Source: a virus
Strand: one strand, 5' to 3'
Virus record (IMG/VR): IMGVR_UViG_3300047552_000707
Location: 1-38,521 of that record
DNA: 38,521 nucleotides
Shown here: positions 28,675 through 36,482 of the stretch, in pieces
Position numbering within the stretch: the first letter of the stretch is position 1
How the letters are laid out: every line of letters starts with the position of its first letter
Position numbers and translations under genes: made by a program
The notes under the pieces: model-generated
Database searches by the model: none
What the model was told of the DNA's origin: nothing
What the model saw: the letters and a program-made list of their open reading frames with translations, nothing else

Positions 28675-28895
28675 GCGATCCCAGGTTTCCGGAAGCGTGC
28701 CAAATTCTACCGATGCGAAATCACTTTCTACTCATGTGGACCGCTGTTTTTACCGCCTGGCTGGCCACTGGCGCGGTGTTCATCCTCGGTACATACAAGT
28801 CTCAGGAAATAGACTCGCAGATCATTAGTCGCATGGCTGTGATAGAGGATGGAATAAACGCGTGCAAGCGATCAATAATCGATGATGTCAGGTGA
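28671..28895 (+). CDS. Single-span membrane protein, possible i-spanin-like
   Basis: 74 residues from ATG 28671 (ATGA overlap). One transmembrane helix (FLLMWTAVFTAWLATGAVFI) preceded by a short cytoplasmic segment and followed by a helical soluble tail (IDSQIISRMAVIEDGINACK). Topology fits an inner-membrane spanin but the tail is short. Lysis cassette context supports a lysis role. Confidence 0.6.
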   Translation: MSDPRFPEACQILPMRNHFLLMWTAVFTAWLATGAVFILGTYKSQEIDSQIISRMAVIEDGINACKRSIIDDVR

Positions 28896-29199
28896 CGGGG
28901 GGAAATTCCCGCCAGACTTACCGACGACAAGTTATTTATGGGCGTTATGGCTCTCGTCATTCGGTGCGCTCTCCGCGTATCTTGTGCGGCTAAAGTCTGC
29001 GCAGGTTCCGAAATTCTCTTTCATGGCGCTTGCATCGGAAACAGTTATCGCGTCGTTTCTCGGACTGATAACGATGTACATCGGTGTATGGCAACACTTG
29101 GACGGCGAGATTATCGCTGTATCAATCGCAATCAACTCGCACTTTTCTACCCGTGCGCTGTTCCTGTTACGTAAACGATGGTTAGGCGAAGATGAGTAA
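28882..29199 (+). CDS. Putative holin, LydA-like
   Basis: 105 residues (two adjacent ATGs at 28882 and 28885). Three hydrophobic spans at about 18-37 (YLWALWLSSFGALSAYLV), 47-70 and 76-96, ending in SHFSTRALFLLRKRW, the conserved His...Thr-Arg-Ala-Leu pattern of LydA-type holins. It would permeabilise the inner membrane to release the endolysin. Overlaps the terminase small subunit start. Confidence 0.72.
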   Translation: MMSGDGGKFPPDLPTTSYLWALWLSSFGALSAYLVRLKSAQVPKFSFMALASETVIASFLGLITMYIGVWQHLDGEIIAVSIAINSHFSTRALFLLRKRWLGEDE

Positions 29200-29557
29200 C
29201 GCGAACAAGAAGCCGCGCAAGCCATACGTTAGGCGCGAGGACGTTGATTTTTCGCGAGCGTATGAACTTGCTCGGCTAGGAATGACCAATCAGCAGATCG
29301 CGGATTGTCTCGGTGTATGCGAAGAACGACTATACAAGGAGAAGCGGGAAAACACAGAAATCGCGGAACTTATAAAAAGGGGGCGAGCAGAAGGCATCGC
29401 TCAGGCTGTCAAGATGCTGGATCAGCACATTGAGGACGGCGACAAGACGTGCCTTATCTTCAAACTGAAATGCAAGGCCGGATGGAACGAACAGCAGCAC
29501 ATCCTTGAGAAGATCGCGCGGGATATCGCTGAGCTTAAGGGTGAGCCTGTCGAATGA
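29192..29557 (+). CDS. terS: Terminase small subunit
   Basis: 121 residues, with a helix-turn-helix (LARLGMTNQQIADCLGVCEE) for DNA recognition, then a helical oligomerisation core (AEGIAQAVKMLDQHIEDGDK; FKLKCKAGWNE) common to small terminases. Immediately upstream of, and overlapping, the large subunit (ATGA). It would recognise the pac region and recruit the packaging motor. Confidence 0.88.
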   Translation: MSNANKKPRKPYVRREDVDFSRAYELARLGMTNQQIADCLGVCEERLYKEKRENTEIAELIKRGRAEGIAQAVKMLDQHIEDGDKTCLIFKLKCKAGWNEQQHILEKIARDIAELKGEPVE

Positions 29558-30999
29558 GCGTATCGCTCTCCTCGCTCTACGGCGAGGTTCAGAAGCTAAA
29601 GAAGGCCAAAAGCGTTCAGCAGGCTATGGAAGTGATGCAGGCTGATGGCAAGTACAGGCTGATTGATTCGCTGTTCGTCGGTGGCGCTGACTCAGGGTAT
29701 CTCAAGCATGTAGAGTTAATGGGGAAAGGTGCCGACTACAGGTCGCGGCTATTCATCGCTGCCAACCGAGTCGGTAAAACGGTGATGGGTGCATATGAAA
29801 CGGCTTTACACCTCACGGGCGATTATCCTGCATGGTGGGATGGGGTACGGTTCGAGGGGCCAACTCTTTGCTGGGCAAGCGGAGATACGTCGAAGACGAC
29901 GCGCGAGTTCGTCCAGCTTGCGTTATTGGGTCACGAAAAGGGTACTGGTACGATTCCGCTGCAGGCGTTACTACGTACAACGGCGAAGTCAGGTACTGCG
30001 GACGCGATTGATACTATCGAGGTAAAGCACGCATCAGGCGGTGTCTCGCGTTGCGTCCTGAAATCATACGATCAGGATATAGATGCGTTCATGGGCGGCG
30101 CGGTTAACTTTATTTGGCTTGATGAAGAACCTCCGCTAAAGATATACACCGAGTCGCTAATCAGAACGATGACGACAGGCGGGCGCGTGTTAATGACGTT
30201 TACGCCGGTGCGAGGGCTGAGTGAGACTGTGCAGCATTTCATGCCGTCCGGTTCAGTACCTGATCCTATGCCGCAGGAGTGCTATGTAACACAGGCAACG
30301 TGGGACGATGCGCCGCACCTAACGGACGAAATGAAGCGCGAGCTATACAGCGCACTACCGCCGCATCAGCGTGACGCCAGGTCGAAGGGTATCCCGGCGC
30401 TTGGTGCAGGTGCGATCTATCCCGTACCTGAATCGGAGATTACATGCGCTCCGTTTGCCATTCCAGACTATTGGCCGCGTGCTTACGGGCTAGATGTAGG
30501 CTGGAACAGGACAGCGGCCATTTGGGGCGCAAAAGACCCCGATACGGGCACGATTTACCTGTATGCCGAATACTACAGGGGTGAGGCCGAGCCAAGCGTT
30601 CACGCGTCAGGAATACGTGCTCCTGGTGATTGGATCATGGGCGTTATCGACCCCGCAGCGCGGGGGCGTGGTCAGATCGACGGGCGGCAACTCTTGCAGG
30701 ATTACCTAGACCTCGGACTAGACCTAGACGTTGCGCGTAACACGGTAGAGGCTGGCATCTATCAGGTGTGGGAACTACTCAGCAGCGGACGGCTTAAGGT
30801 GTTCTCAACGTGTCTTAACTGGATCAATGAATACCGCGTTTATCGCCGTGATGAGAAAGGGCGCGTTGTGAAAGAGCGCGATCACTTAATGGACGCGACT
30901 CGCTATCTCATTATGTCAGGCATGGAGCGCGCGAAGGCCAAGCCGGTATCCGGCAAGCGTGAACAATTACCCTATAGAGGTTCGCTCGGATGGATGTAG
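29554..30999 (+). CDS. terL: Terminase large subunit
   Basis: 481 residues with both enzymatic domains. ATPase: Walker A AANRVGKT (about 69-76), Walker B FIWLDEE (186-192), coupling motif MTFTPVRG (about 214-221). Nuclease: Asp314 in YGLDVGWN, Asp366 in GVIDPAARG, Asp447 in DHLMDATRY. It pumps DNA into the prohead and cuts headfuls. Strongly conserved and in the canonical place before the portal. Confidence 0.96.
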   Translation: MSVSLSSLYGEVQKLKKAKSVQQAMEVMQADGKYRLIDSLFVGGADSGYLKHVELMGKGADYRSRLFIAANRVGKTVMGAYETALHLTGDYPAWWDGVRFEGPTLCWASGDTSKTTREFVQLALLGHEKGTGTIPLQALLRTTAKSGTADAIDTIEVKHASGGVSRCVLKSYDQDIDAFMGGAVNFIWLDEEPPLKIYTESLIRTMTTGGRVLMTFTPVRGLSETVQHFMPSGSVPDPMPQECYVTQATWDDAPHLTDEMKRELYSALPPHQRDARSKGIPALGAGAIYPVPESEITCAPFAIPDYWPRAYGLDVGWNRTAAIWGAKDPDTGTIYLYAEYYRGEAEPSVHASGIRAPGDWIMGVIDPAARGRGQIDGRQLLQDYLDLGLDLDVARNTVEAGIYQVWELLSSGRLKVFSTCLNWINEYRVYRRDEKGRVVKERDHLMDATRYLIMSGMERAKAKPVSGKREQLPYRGSLGWM

Positions 31000-33038
31000 A
31001 CCACGACAACGACACAGACGACCAAGGCGACGAAGAAATAGTCCGACGTATCCACGACTTTTTCCGGCGCTCTCTCGACGCTGATCAGGAGTCACGCTCT
31101 CAACGTCTCGATGACTTGCGCTTCTGTGCGCTTGGCGATCAGTGGCCGCAGTGGTCGAAGCGCGACCGCATGACACCTGGCCGGGAACGGCCAATGCTGG
31201 TTATCAACCGTACCAAGCAATTTGTAATGCGGGCGACTAATCAATTCTTGGAAGCCATACCGCAGATCAAGGTTCGACCCGTTGACGATGACGCCGATCC
31301 GGATGCAGCAAAGGCGCTTGAAGAAATCGTGCGCTACATCCAACAGCGCAGCAAGTCCGAGTTGTGCTATGGGATGGCTGTAGAGCCGCAAATCCGTGAG
31401 GGCATCGGCTATTGTCGCGTGATGACTGAATACGCGGGTGATGGTACGTTCGATCAGGAAATCACCATCAAGCCGATCCCTAATCCGTACTCGGTCTACT
31501 TCGATCCGACTGCGATCATGCCGGACGGTTCGGACGCAAGGGCTTGCCTAATCTGCGAGGACATGAGCAGAGAGGAATTCGAGCGGCAGTATGGGAAGGA
31601 TATCGAAACAGGATCGTTCGCGTTTATCGGCGCGGGCGATCAGCGCGGGTGGAACGAAAAGAACACGGTTCGCGTAGCTGAGTATTACGAACTCGAAACA
31701 GAAACAGCCGGTGAACTGTTGTTGCTCGCTGATGGCTCGACTATCGAAGCATCGCAGATAGCCGACCCGTCTATGCTGCAGCCGGGGATGGTTGTCGATA
31801 AGCGGCCAATCGAACAGAAGAAGTGTATGTGGTACAAGGTCGCTGGATCGACCATTCTGGACCGCCGTGAGATACCATGCAGCATGTTGCCGGTTGTGCG
31901 GTTTGCCGGTGCGCAAGTCATGCACGACGGGAAAATGTACTTCCACGGCATGGTGCGCGACCTTACGTCGTCGCAGATTCAATACAACTACCAACAGTCG
32001 GCAATGACCGAGATGGTAGGTATGCAGCCGCTTAGCCCGTGGGTTGCTCCGTTCGGTGCGACTGAGGACTTTAACGATGAATGGTCGCAAGCTAACCGCG
32101 TGCCGTTTAGCGTGCTGCGGTATAAGCCGGTATCGGTCGCAGGCACGCTTGTCGGCGCTCCTGAGCGCCAGCCGTTCGCACAGATACCCAATGGAGCATT
32201 TAACCTGCTCCAATTGGCCATTGACGACATGAAGGCCGTCACGGGGCAATGGAATGCGAGCCAGGGTAGTGCAGACGAGTCCGATCAATCAGGGCGTGCA
32301 ATCCTCGCGCAACAGCGCCAGGGCGATGTAAGCCTGGCGCATTTCTCGATACATGCGAACCAGGCTATCGAACAGTTGGGGCGCGTGATTCTGGACATGA
32401 TCCCACGGGTTTACACCCGTCCTACGCTGTTCCGTATCCTCGGTGAGGACGGCGAAGTCCAGCAGGTTGCGATTGATCCGAACCAGCCGCAGGCTAAGGC
32501 TGAGCCGAACCAGCAAATGCGCGGCGTAGAGGCGATTTATAACCCAGGCATGGGCAAGTATGACGTCGCCATTAGTACGGGTCCTAGCTTCGCCACACGG
32601 CGCGCGGAAAGCGCGGCTATGCTGATGGACCTTGCACAGAAATACCCTCCGCTGATGCAGATTGCTGGCGATTTGGTTGTGTCGTCGCTGGACAGCCCTG
32701 TTGCGGACAAGATAGCCGACCGGCTGCGACCTCCGACCGCAGAGGGTGACGATCCGCCGACACCGCGCGAGCAACAGTTAATGCAACAGGCCGAACAGGC
32801 TATGGCTATGGCTGAGCAACTTCAACAGCAGTTGCAAGCTCTCGGTAAAAAGGTGGTATTTGAAGAAGAAAAGCTAGACCTGGACCGCTATAAGGCGATG
32901 ACGGACCGCCTTGGTGTGTTGCTGAAAGCGCCAGATCCGACTAACCCGGCTGTTGTTGCAGGCGAAGCAGCCGTTCTATCGCAGCCTGTACCGCAAGAAC
33001 CGACAGAACCGCAACCAGAGGGCACTATAAATGGCTAA
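30990..33038 (+). CDS. Portal protein, P22 gp1-like
   Basis: 682 residues (P22 portal 725). Family features: RFCALGDQWPQWSKRDRMTP near residue 45, ERPMLVINRTKQFV, RVMTEYAGDGTFDQEITIKP, YFDPTAIMPDGSDARACLI, the stem/clip region GMQPLSPWVAPFG, and a C-terminal Gln-rich coiled coil (MAMAEQLQQQLQALGKK) that would form the barrel. The dodecameric ring is the DNA entry and exit channel and docking site for the gp4/gp10-like proteins. It overlaps terL by 10 bases. Confidence 0.93.
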   Translation: MDVDHDNDTDDQGDEEIVRRIHDFFRRSLDADQESRSQRLDDLRFCALGDQWPQWSKRDRMTPGRERPMLVINRTKQFVMRATNQFLEAIPQIKVRPVDDDADPDAAKALEEIVRYIQQRSKSELCYGMAVEPQIREGIGYCRVMTEYAGDGTFDQEITIKPIPNPYSVYFDPTAIMPDGSDARACLICEDMSREEFERQYGKDIETGSFAFIGAGDQRGWNEKNTVRVAEYYELETETAGELLLLADGSTIEASQIADPSMLQPGMVVDKRPIEQKKCMWYKVAGSTILDRREIPCSMLPVVRFAGAQVMHDGKMYFHGMVRDLTSSQIQYNYQQSAMTEMVGMQPLSPWVAPFGATEDFNDEWSQANRVPFSVLRYKPVSVAGTLVGAPERQPFAQIPNGAFNLLQLAIDDMKAVTGQWNASQGSADESDQSGRAILAQQRQGDVSLAHFSIHANQAIEQLGRVILDMIPRVYTRPTLFRILGEDGEVQQVAIDPNQPQAKAEPNQQMRGVEAIYNPGMGKYDVAISTGPSFATRRAESAAMLMDLAQKYPPLMQIAGDLVVSSLDSPVADKIADRLRPPTAEGDDPPTPREQQLMQQAEQAMAMAEQLQQQLQALGKKVVFEEEKLDLDRYKAMTDRLGVLLKAPDPTNPAVVAGEAAVLSQPVPQEPTEPQPEGTING

Positions 33039-33987
33039 AGAAGCCGCACCAGTAGTAGCAACCGAACCAGTTGTAAACGATGCACCTATCGTACAGGAAG
33101 GGCAGCAGCAGCCGCTTAGACCTCCCGAATATCCGAAGCCGACGACGGATCAGGAGGAAGAATTTCGGGGCGACGAGGGAGAAGAAGACGAGGACGAAGA
33201 CGACAGCGAGGACGAGTCTGAAGACGAACAACCGCGAGACGACCAGGGCCGATTCCAGCCGAAGGGACAAACCCTCCGCGACAGGCTAGCCGCAGAGGCA
33301 AGGGAGAAGCTAGCGGAGCGCCAGCGCGCCGACAGGCTTGAGGCTATGCTTGCTCAGCAGCAGGCGTTACTTGCGAAACAACTCGGCGTCGATCCGCAAG
33401 GCCAACAGCCGCAGCCGGAAGCCGAAGGACCGCCGAATCCTGATAACTACCAGGCCGGTCAGTTCGATCCGCAGTATATCGCGGACATGGCGCGCTATCA
33501 GGTGCGCGAGGAAATCATTCAGCATGAGCGCCAGCGTGCGGCATACGAGAATCACAAGCGGCAGCAAGACTATCTCATTACGGCTGAGCAGCAGTATGCG
33601 CAGGCTGTACCGGACTATCTCGACGCGAAGCAGACGCTATTGAGTGATCCGGCCATTGCTAACCATCCAGGCATCGGGCAAGCAATCGTGTCGTCGCAGC
33701 GACCCGCAGAGCTTATCTATGCGCTCGGCAAGAACCCGCAGGTTGCGGCGAATATCGCGCGCATGAATCCGGTACAAGCAGCAATGACGCTCGGAAAGAT
33801 CGAAGCAATGATTGAGGCGCAAGTTAGCCAGCCGCAGGAAAAGCCAGCCGTGAAGAATCCGCCCGCACCGATCAAGCCTATCGGTGGGCGTGCATCGGCG
33901 GGTAACTCGGACCCCGGCATGGCGAAGACATACGCGGAGTTTATCGCTATTCGTGAGGCACAGGAAAAGAAAAGGATGGGGCGATGA
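33031..33987 (+). CDS. Scaffolding protein
   Basis: 318 residues. A very acidic stretch (about 45-75, EGEEDEDEDDSEDESEDE) precedes DDQGRFQPKG, a helical region (RLAAEAREKLAERQRADRLE) and a C-terminal segment (KTYAEFIAIREAQEKKRMGR) with basic end, the part that binds coat protein in P22-type scaffolds. Position between portal and coat is diagnostic. It would guide prohead assembly and then leave. GAGGG 8 nt upstream. Confidence 0.88.
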   Translation: MAKEAAPVVATEPVVNDAPIVQEGQQQPLRPPEYPKPTTDQEEEFRGDEGEEDEDEDDSEDESEDEQPRDDQGRFQPKGQTLRDRLAAEAREKLAERQRADRLEAMLAQQQALLAKQLGVDPQGQQPQPEAEGPPNPDNYQAGQFDPQYIADMARYQVREEIIQHERQRAAYENHKRQQDYLITAEQQYAQAVPDYLDAKQTLLSDPAIANHPGIGQAIVSSQRPAELIYALGKNPQVAANIARMNPVQAAMTLGKIEAMIEAQVSQPQEKPAVKNPPAPIKPIGGRASAGNSDPGMAKTYAEFIAIREAQEKKRMGR

Positions 33988-34262
33988 ATGACGACGATGT
34001 AAACGTTCTGATTGCCGAACGTAACAGACTACAGCGTGCGCTTGATTTTATTGCGACAGTAGCCGGTGGGTTTGGCGAACTGTACCCGGTTGGCGCAACT
34101 AATGTCGTTTATGGAGACGACGGGCAAACGGTCGTTGAGTATGTAAAGCCGTGGTTATTCTTGCGCGGAGAGGGAGACACTTTTTTGGATGCGGTAGAGG
34201 CTGAAATGATCGCGCAAGAAGAAGACCGCAAACATAGCGCGCATGGCATCTTTCCATGTTGA
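33984..34262 (+). CDS. Hypothetical protein between scaffold and coat genes
   Basis: 92 residues with an N-terminal helix (DDVNVLIAERNRLQRALDFI) and a Cys near the end. Start overlaps the scaffold stop (ATGA). Unknown; perhaps an assembly factor. Confidence 0.65.
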   Translation: MNDDDVNVLIAERNRLQRALDFIATVAGGFGELYPVGATNVVYGDDGQTVVEYVKPWLFLRGEGDTFLDAVEAEMIAQEEDRKHSAHGIFPC

Positions 34263-34287
34263 CATACTAGTTATTACGTGCTAGTGT
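34259..34287 (+). promoter_or_regulatory. Candidate promoter for the coat gene
   Basis: TTGACA (34259-34264), 17 bp, TAGTGT (34282-34287). It would start a transcript near 34294 with a long structured leader before the coat GTG. Confidence 0.55.
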
Positions 34288-34471
34288 CGCACGCATAGTT
34301 AATTGCTATCGTTCGTCGCGATAAGACCGGAGCAGGGACGCTCTAGCGTATTCGGTTCGCACCCGACGTTCGTCGCGTTAAGACCGGCCCTTATGGGCAG
34401 CGTTAGCCACGTTCGCAAGTGGCATGGCAATCGGCAATAGCCGGTTTTCACTGTCTTTGCGGAGTAATGAC
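34288..34471 (+). ncRNA. Structured leader of the coat gene with 21-nt direct repeats
   Basis: Non-coding interval of about 200 bases. CGTTCGTCGCGATAAGACCGG (34310-34330) recurs at 34367-34387 with one change (A to T), 57 bp apart. Between and after them lie hairpins: ACGC-TCTA-GCGT (about 34339-34350), GCCC-TTAT-GGGC (34387-34398) and GCCAC...GTGGC (34405-34423). It may control the high output of coat protein or be a regulatory RNA. An ATAG-N7-CTAT palindrome lies at 34295-34309. Confidence 0.45.
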
Positions 34472-35740
34472 GTGGCGTCTAATACCTTGCTAACCCTTGT
34501 CGATATCACGCGCGAAGCTGCGCGGGTACTCGAAAACCAAACCCTTTTCGCCAGTGCCGTTAATCGGCAGTACGAATCCCGGTTTGCCGTTGACGGCAAG
34601 AAAGCCGGTGATACGATCAACATTCGTAAACCGCCGCGCTATATCGGTCGTCGCGGTGAGCAGGTTTCTATCGAAGCCAGTACGGAACAGTTTGTACCGC
34701 TGACCTTGCAGCCGCTGTTCGGTTGCGATATCCAGTTCTCGACTACCGACCTCACGTTGAGCATTGACGAGTTTAGCGACCGCTTCGTCAAGCCGCAGGT
34801 CGCAACCGTCGCCAACATGATCGATACGTTCCTCGCACAGACGTATTACCAGACGGTATACAACCAGGCTGGTACGGCTGGGACCGATCCAAGCTCGCAA
34901 GCAACGGCTATTAGCACGATTCTGGACGCACAGGTATTGCTGAATAACAATGCAGCGCCAGCGGACGGCAATCGGCAGTTCATTGTAGGCCCGTCGATGC
35001 AGGCCGCGCTTGTCGGTAACTTGGTTGGCTTGTTCAATCCTGGCGCGACCATTAGCCGGAACTTCAAGACCGGCGCAATGGGCGACGATATCCTCGGGTT
35101 CAACTTCGCCATGGATCAGAACGTCGCGAAGCACACTAGCGGATCGACCATTGATCCGACCGATACCGGCACGCTTAGCGCCTCTGTATCGGAAGGCGCG
35201 ACCACGCTTGCAGTTACCGGACTGACGCACGCAACCGGGACGCTCAAGAAGGGCGATTTGATCCGCATCACGGGCCGATACGGTGTCAACCCGCAGTCCC
35301 GCCAGGTATGGGGCAATGCGGCGCGTGACAGGTTCACAGTGGTTGTTACTGAGGACGTAACGCTATCCGGTGGTGCTGGGACGGTGAAGATTTCACCGAC
35401 CATTCGCGGGCCTGCTAGCTCGACCGCTACCGGACAGTTCCAGAACGTCGATAGTCTGCCGCAGTCCGGTGATGTCATCACTATTGTATCGACTGCCGCA
35501 ACCGCTGGTATCGCATCGCAGAACCTCGCATTTCACAAGGACGCTTTCGTATTCGCCAGCGTTGACTTGGAATTGCCAGGCGGCGAACAGGAAGCGTACC
35601 GCGTGAACGAGGGCGGTATCGCGTGCCGTATGTGGAAGGGCTATAACATCAACAGCAACGCAATGATTTGCCGCTTTGATGTACTAGCCGGTGCTGCAGC
35701 GGTATACCCTGAACTTGCCGTTCGCGTAGCAGGAGCATAA
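34472..35740 (+). CDS. Major capsid (coat) protein, P22 gp5-like
   Basis: 422 residues from GTG 34472, preceded by GGAG at 7 nt; the start gives ASNTLLTLVDITREAARVLE, the expected N terminus of the family. An ATG 48 bases upstream is in frame but has no ribosome site and would begin inside the leader hairpin region. Other family segments: AVNRQYESRFAVDGKKAGDT, INIRKPPRYIGRRGEQ, FGCDIQFSTTDLTLSIDEFS, NLAFHKDAFVFASVDLELPG. It builds the T=7 icosahedral head with the scaffold. Confidence 0.93.
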   Translation: MASNTLLTLVDITREAARVLENQTLFASAVNRQYESRFAVDGKKAGDTINIRKPPRYIGRRGEQVSIEASTEQFVPLTLQPLFGCDIQFSTTDLTLSIDEFSDRFVKPQVATVANMIDTFLAQTYYQTVYNQAGTAGTDPSSQATAISTILDAQVLLNNNAAPADGNRQFIVGPSMQAALVGNLVGLFNPGATISRNFKTGAMGDDILGFNFAMDQNVAKHTSGSTIDPTDTGTLSASVSEGATTLAVTGLTHATGTLKKGDLIRITGRYGVNPQSRQVWGNAARDRFTVVVTEDVTLSGGAGTVKISPTIRGPASSTATGQFQNVDSLPQSGDVITIVSTAATAGIASQNLAFHKDAFVFASVDLELPGGEQEAYRVNEGGIACRMWKGYNINSNAMICRFDVLAGAAAVYPELAVRVAGA

Positions 35741-35742
35741 TC

Positions 35743-36123
35743 ATGGCCGGTACCCCTAACTCTCAAACCGGGCTTATCCCGCAGTATGCCGCCTCTTATC
35801 AGGTGGTTGCCGTTGACTGGACCCCAAGCAGTGTTGCGACGATCACGACCGCCGCGCAAACCGTAACGGTTCCTGGCGTAAAGGCCGCCGTAACTGCCGC
35901 ACTGTCGAACACTGGACGAGCCATTCCGGCGGACGCTGTTGTCGGCATCATTCCGCCGTCTCATGTTGCCGGTGTTTCGGCTACGGTCGGCTGGGTGTCG
36001 GCGGATGACACGGTATCCGTAATCTTCGTCAATCCGACCGCTGGCAGCGTAACGCCACCGTCTGGTTCCTGGCGCTTTGTGCTTATGAGCCAAGACAATA
36101 CGCGCTATGCGTTTGACGGTTAA
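35743..36123 (+). CDS. Small beta-rich head protein (possible decoration protein)
   Basis: 126 residues, AGGAG 7 nt upstream, 2 bases after the coat stop. Almost all beta by composition (TITTAAQTVTVPGVKAAVTA, VGIIPPSHVAGVSATVGWVS, VSVIFVNPTAGSVTPPSGSW). Position behind the coat gene suggests a head decoration or head-tail accessory protein. Followed by a strong terminator, so it ends the head operon. Confidence 0.7.
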   Translation: MAGTPNSQTGLIPQYAASYQVVAVDWTPSSVATITTAAQTVTVPGVKAAVTAALSNTGRAIPADAVVGIIPPSHVAGVSATVGWVSADDTVSVIFVNPTAGSVTPPSGSWRFVLMSQDNTRYAFDG

Positions 36124-36151
36124 TCCGTTCCCTTCTCCCCTCTGACCTATC

Positions 36152-36177
36152 GGGGCGCTTCGTGCGCCCCTCTTTTT
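36152..36177 (+). terminator. Strong Rho-independent terminator behind the head genes
   Basis: GGGGCGC, a 5-nt loop TTCGT, GCGCCCC, then TCTTTTT. It separates coat and decoration genes from the spike and tail genes, allowing different expression levels. Confidence 0.95.
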
Positions 36178-36188
36178 AAGGGTGCGTC

Positions 36189-36479
36189 ATGTCACTATAC
36201 GAGCAAACCGTCGGTTCTGTTGATACCCCGCTTGGATATCAGCAAATCACGTCGTTATCCTCATCAGCAGCACTAACCATTCCCGCAGGCGCTAAGCGAG
36301 CAATCATCCAGGCCGAAACGCAGGACGTTCGTTGGCGCGACGATGGCACCGCACCGACCGCTAGCGTCGGAATGGTCATCAGCGCTGGCGATAGGCTTGC
36401 ATACACTGGCTCGCTTTCCGCGATTCGGTTTATCGAAGCAACAGCATCGGCAAAGCTAAACGTCAGTTACTACGTATAA
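36189..36479 (+). CDS. Small beta-rich virion protein
   Basis: 96 residues, AGGG 7 nt upstream. LTIPAGAKRAIIQAETQDVR then WRDDGTAPTASVGMVISAGD is a widespread small-phage-protein pattern found beside head and fibre genes; fold is probably a beta-sandwich. Likely structural, precise role unknown. Confidence 0.75.
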   Translation: MSLYEQTVGSVDTPLGYQQITSLSSSAALTIPAGAKRAIIQAETQDVRWRDDGTAPTASVGMVISAGDRLAYTGSLSAIRFIEATASAKLNVSYYV

Positions 36480-36482
36480 CCG

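Noticed and set aside
31548-32288. Minus-strand open frame of 246 codons inside the portal gene
   Set aside because: Composition is typical of a shadow frame (many Arg, Leu, Cys) and the portal assignment on the plus strand is secure.
34330-34380. Possible tRNA (GGTTCGCACCC looks like a T-arm)
   Set aside because: The T-stem is imperfect, the nearby hairpin has a 4-base loop rather than a 7-base anticodon loop, and no acceptor stem can be drawn.
34490-35230. Minus-strand open frame of 246 codons inside the coat gene
   Set aside because: Antisense shadow of the conserved coat gene, without a ribosome site.
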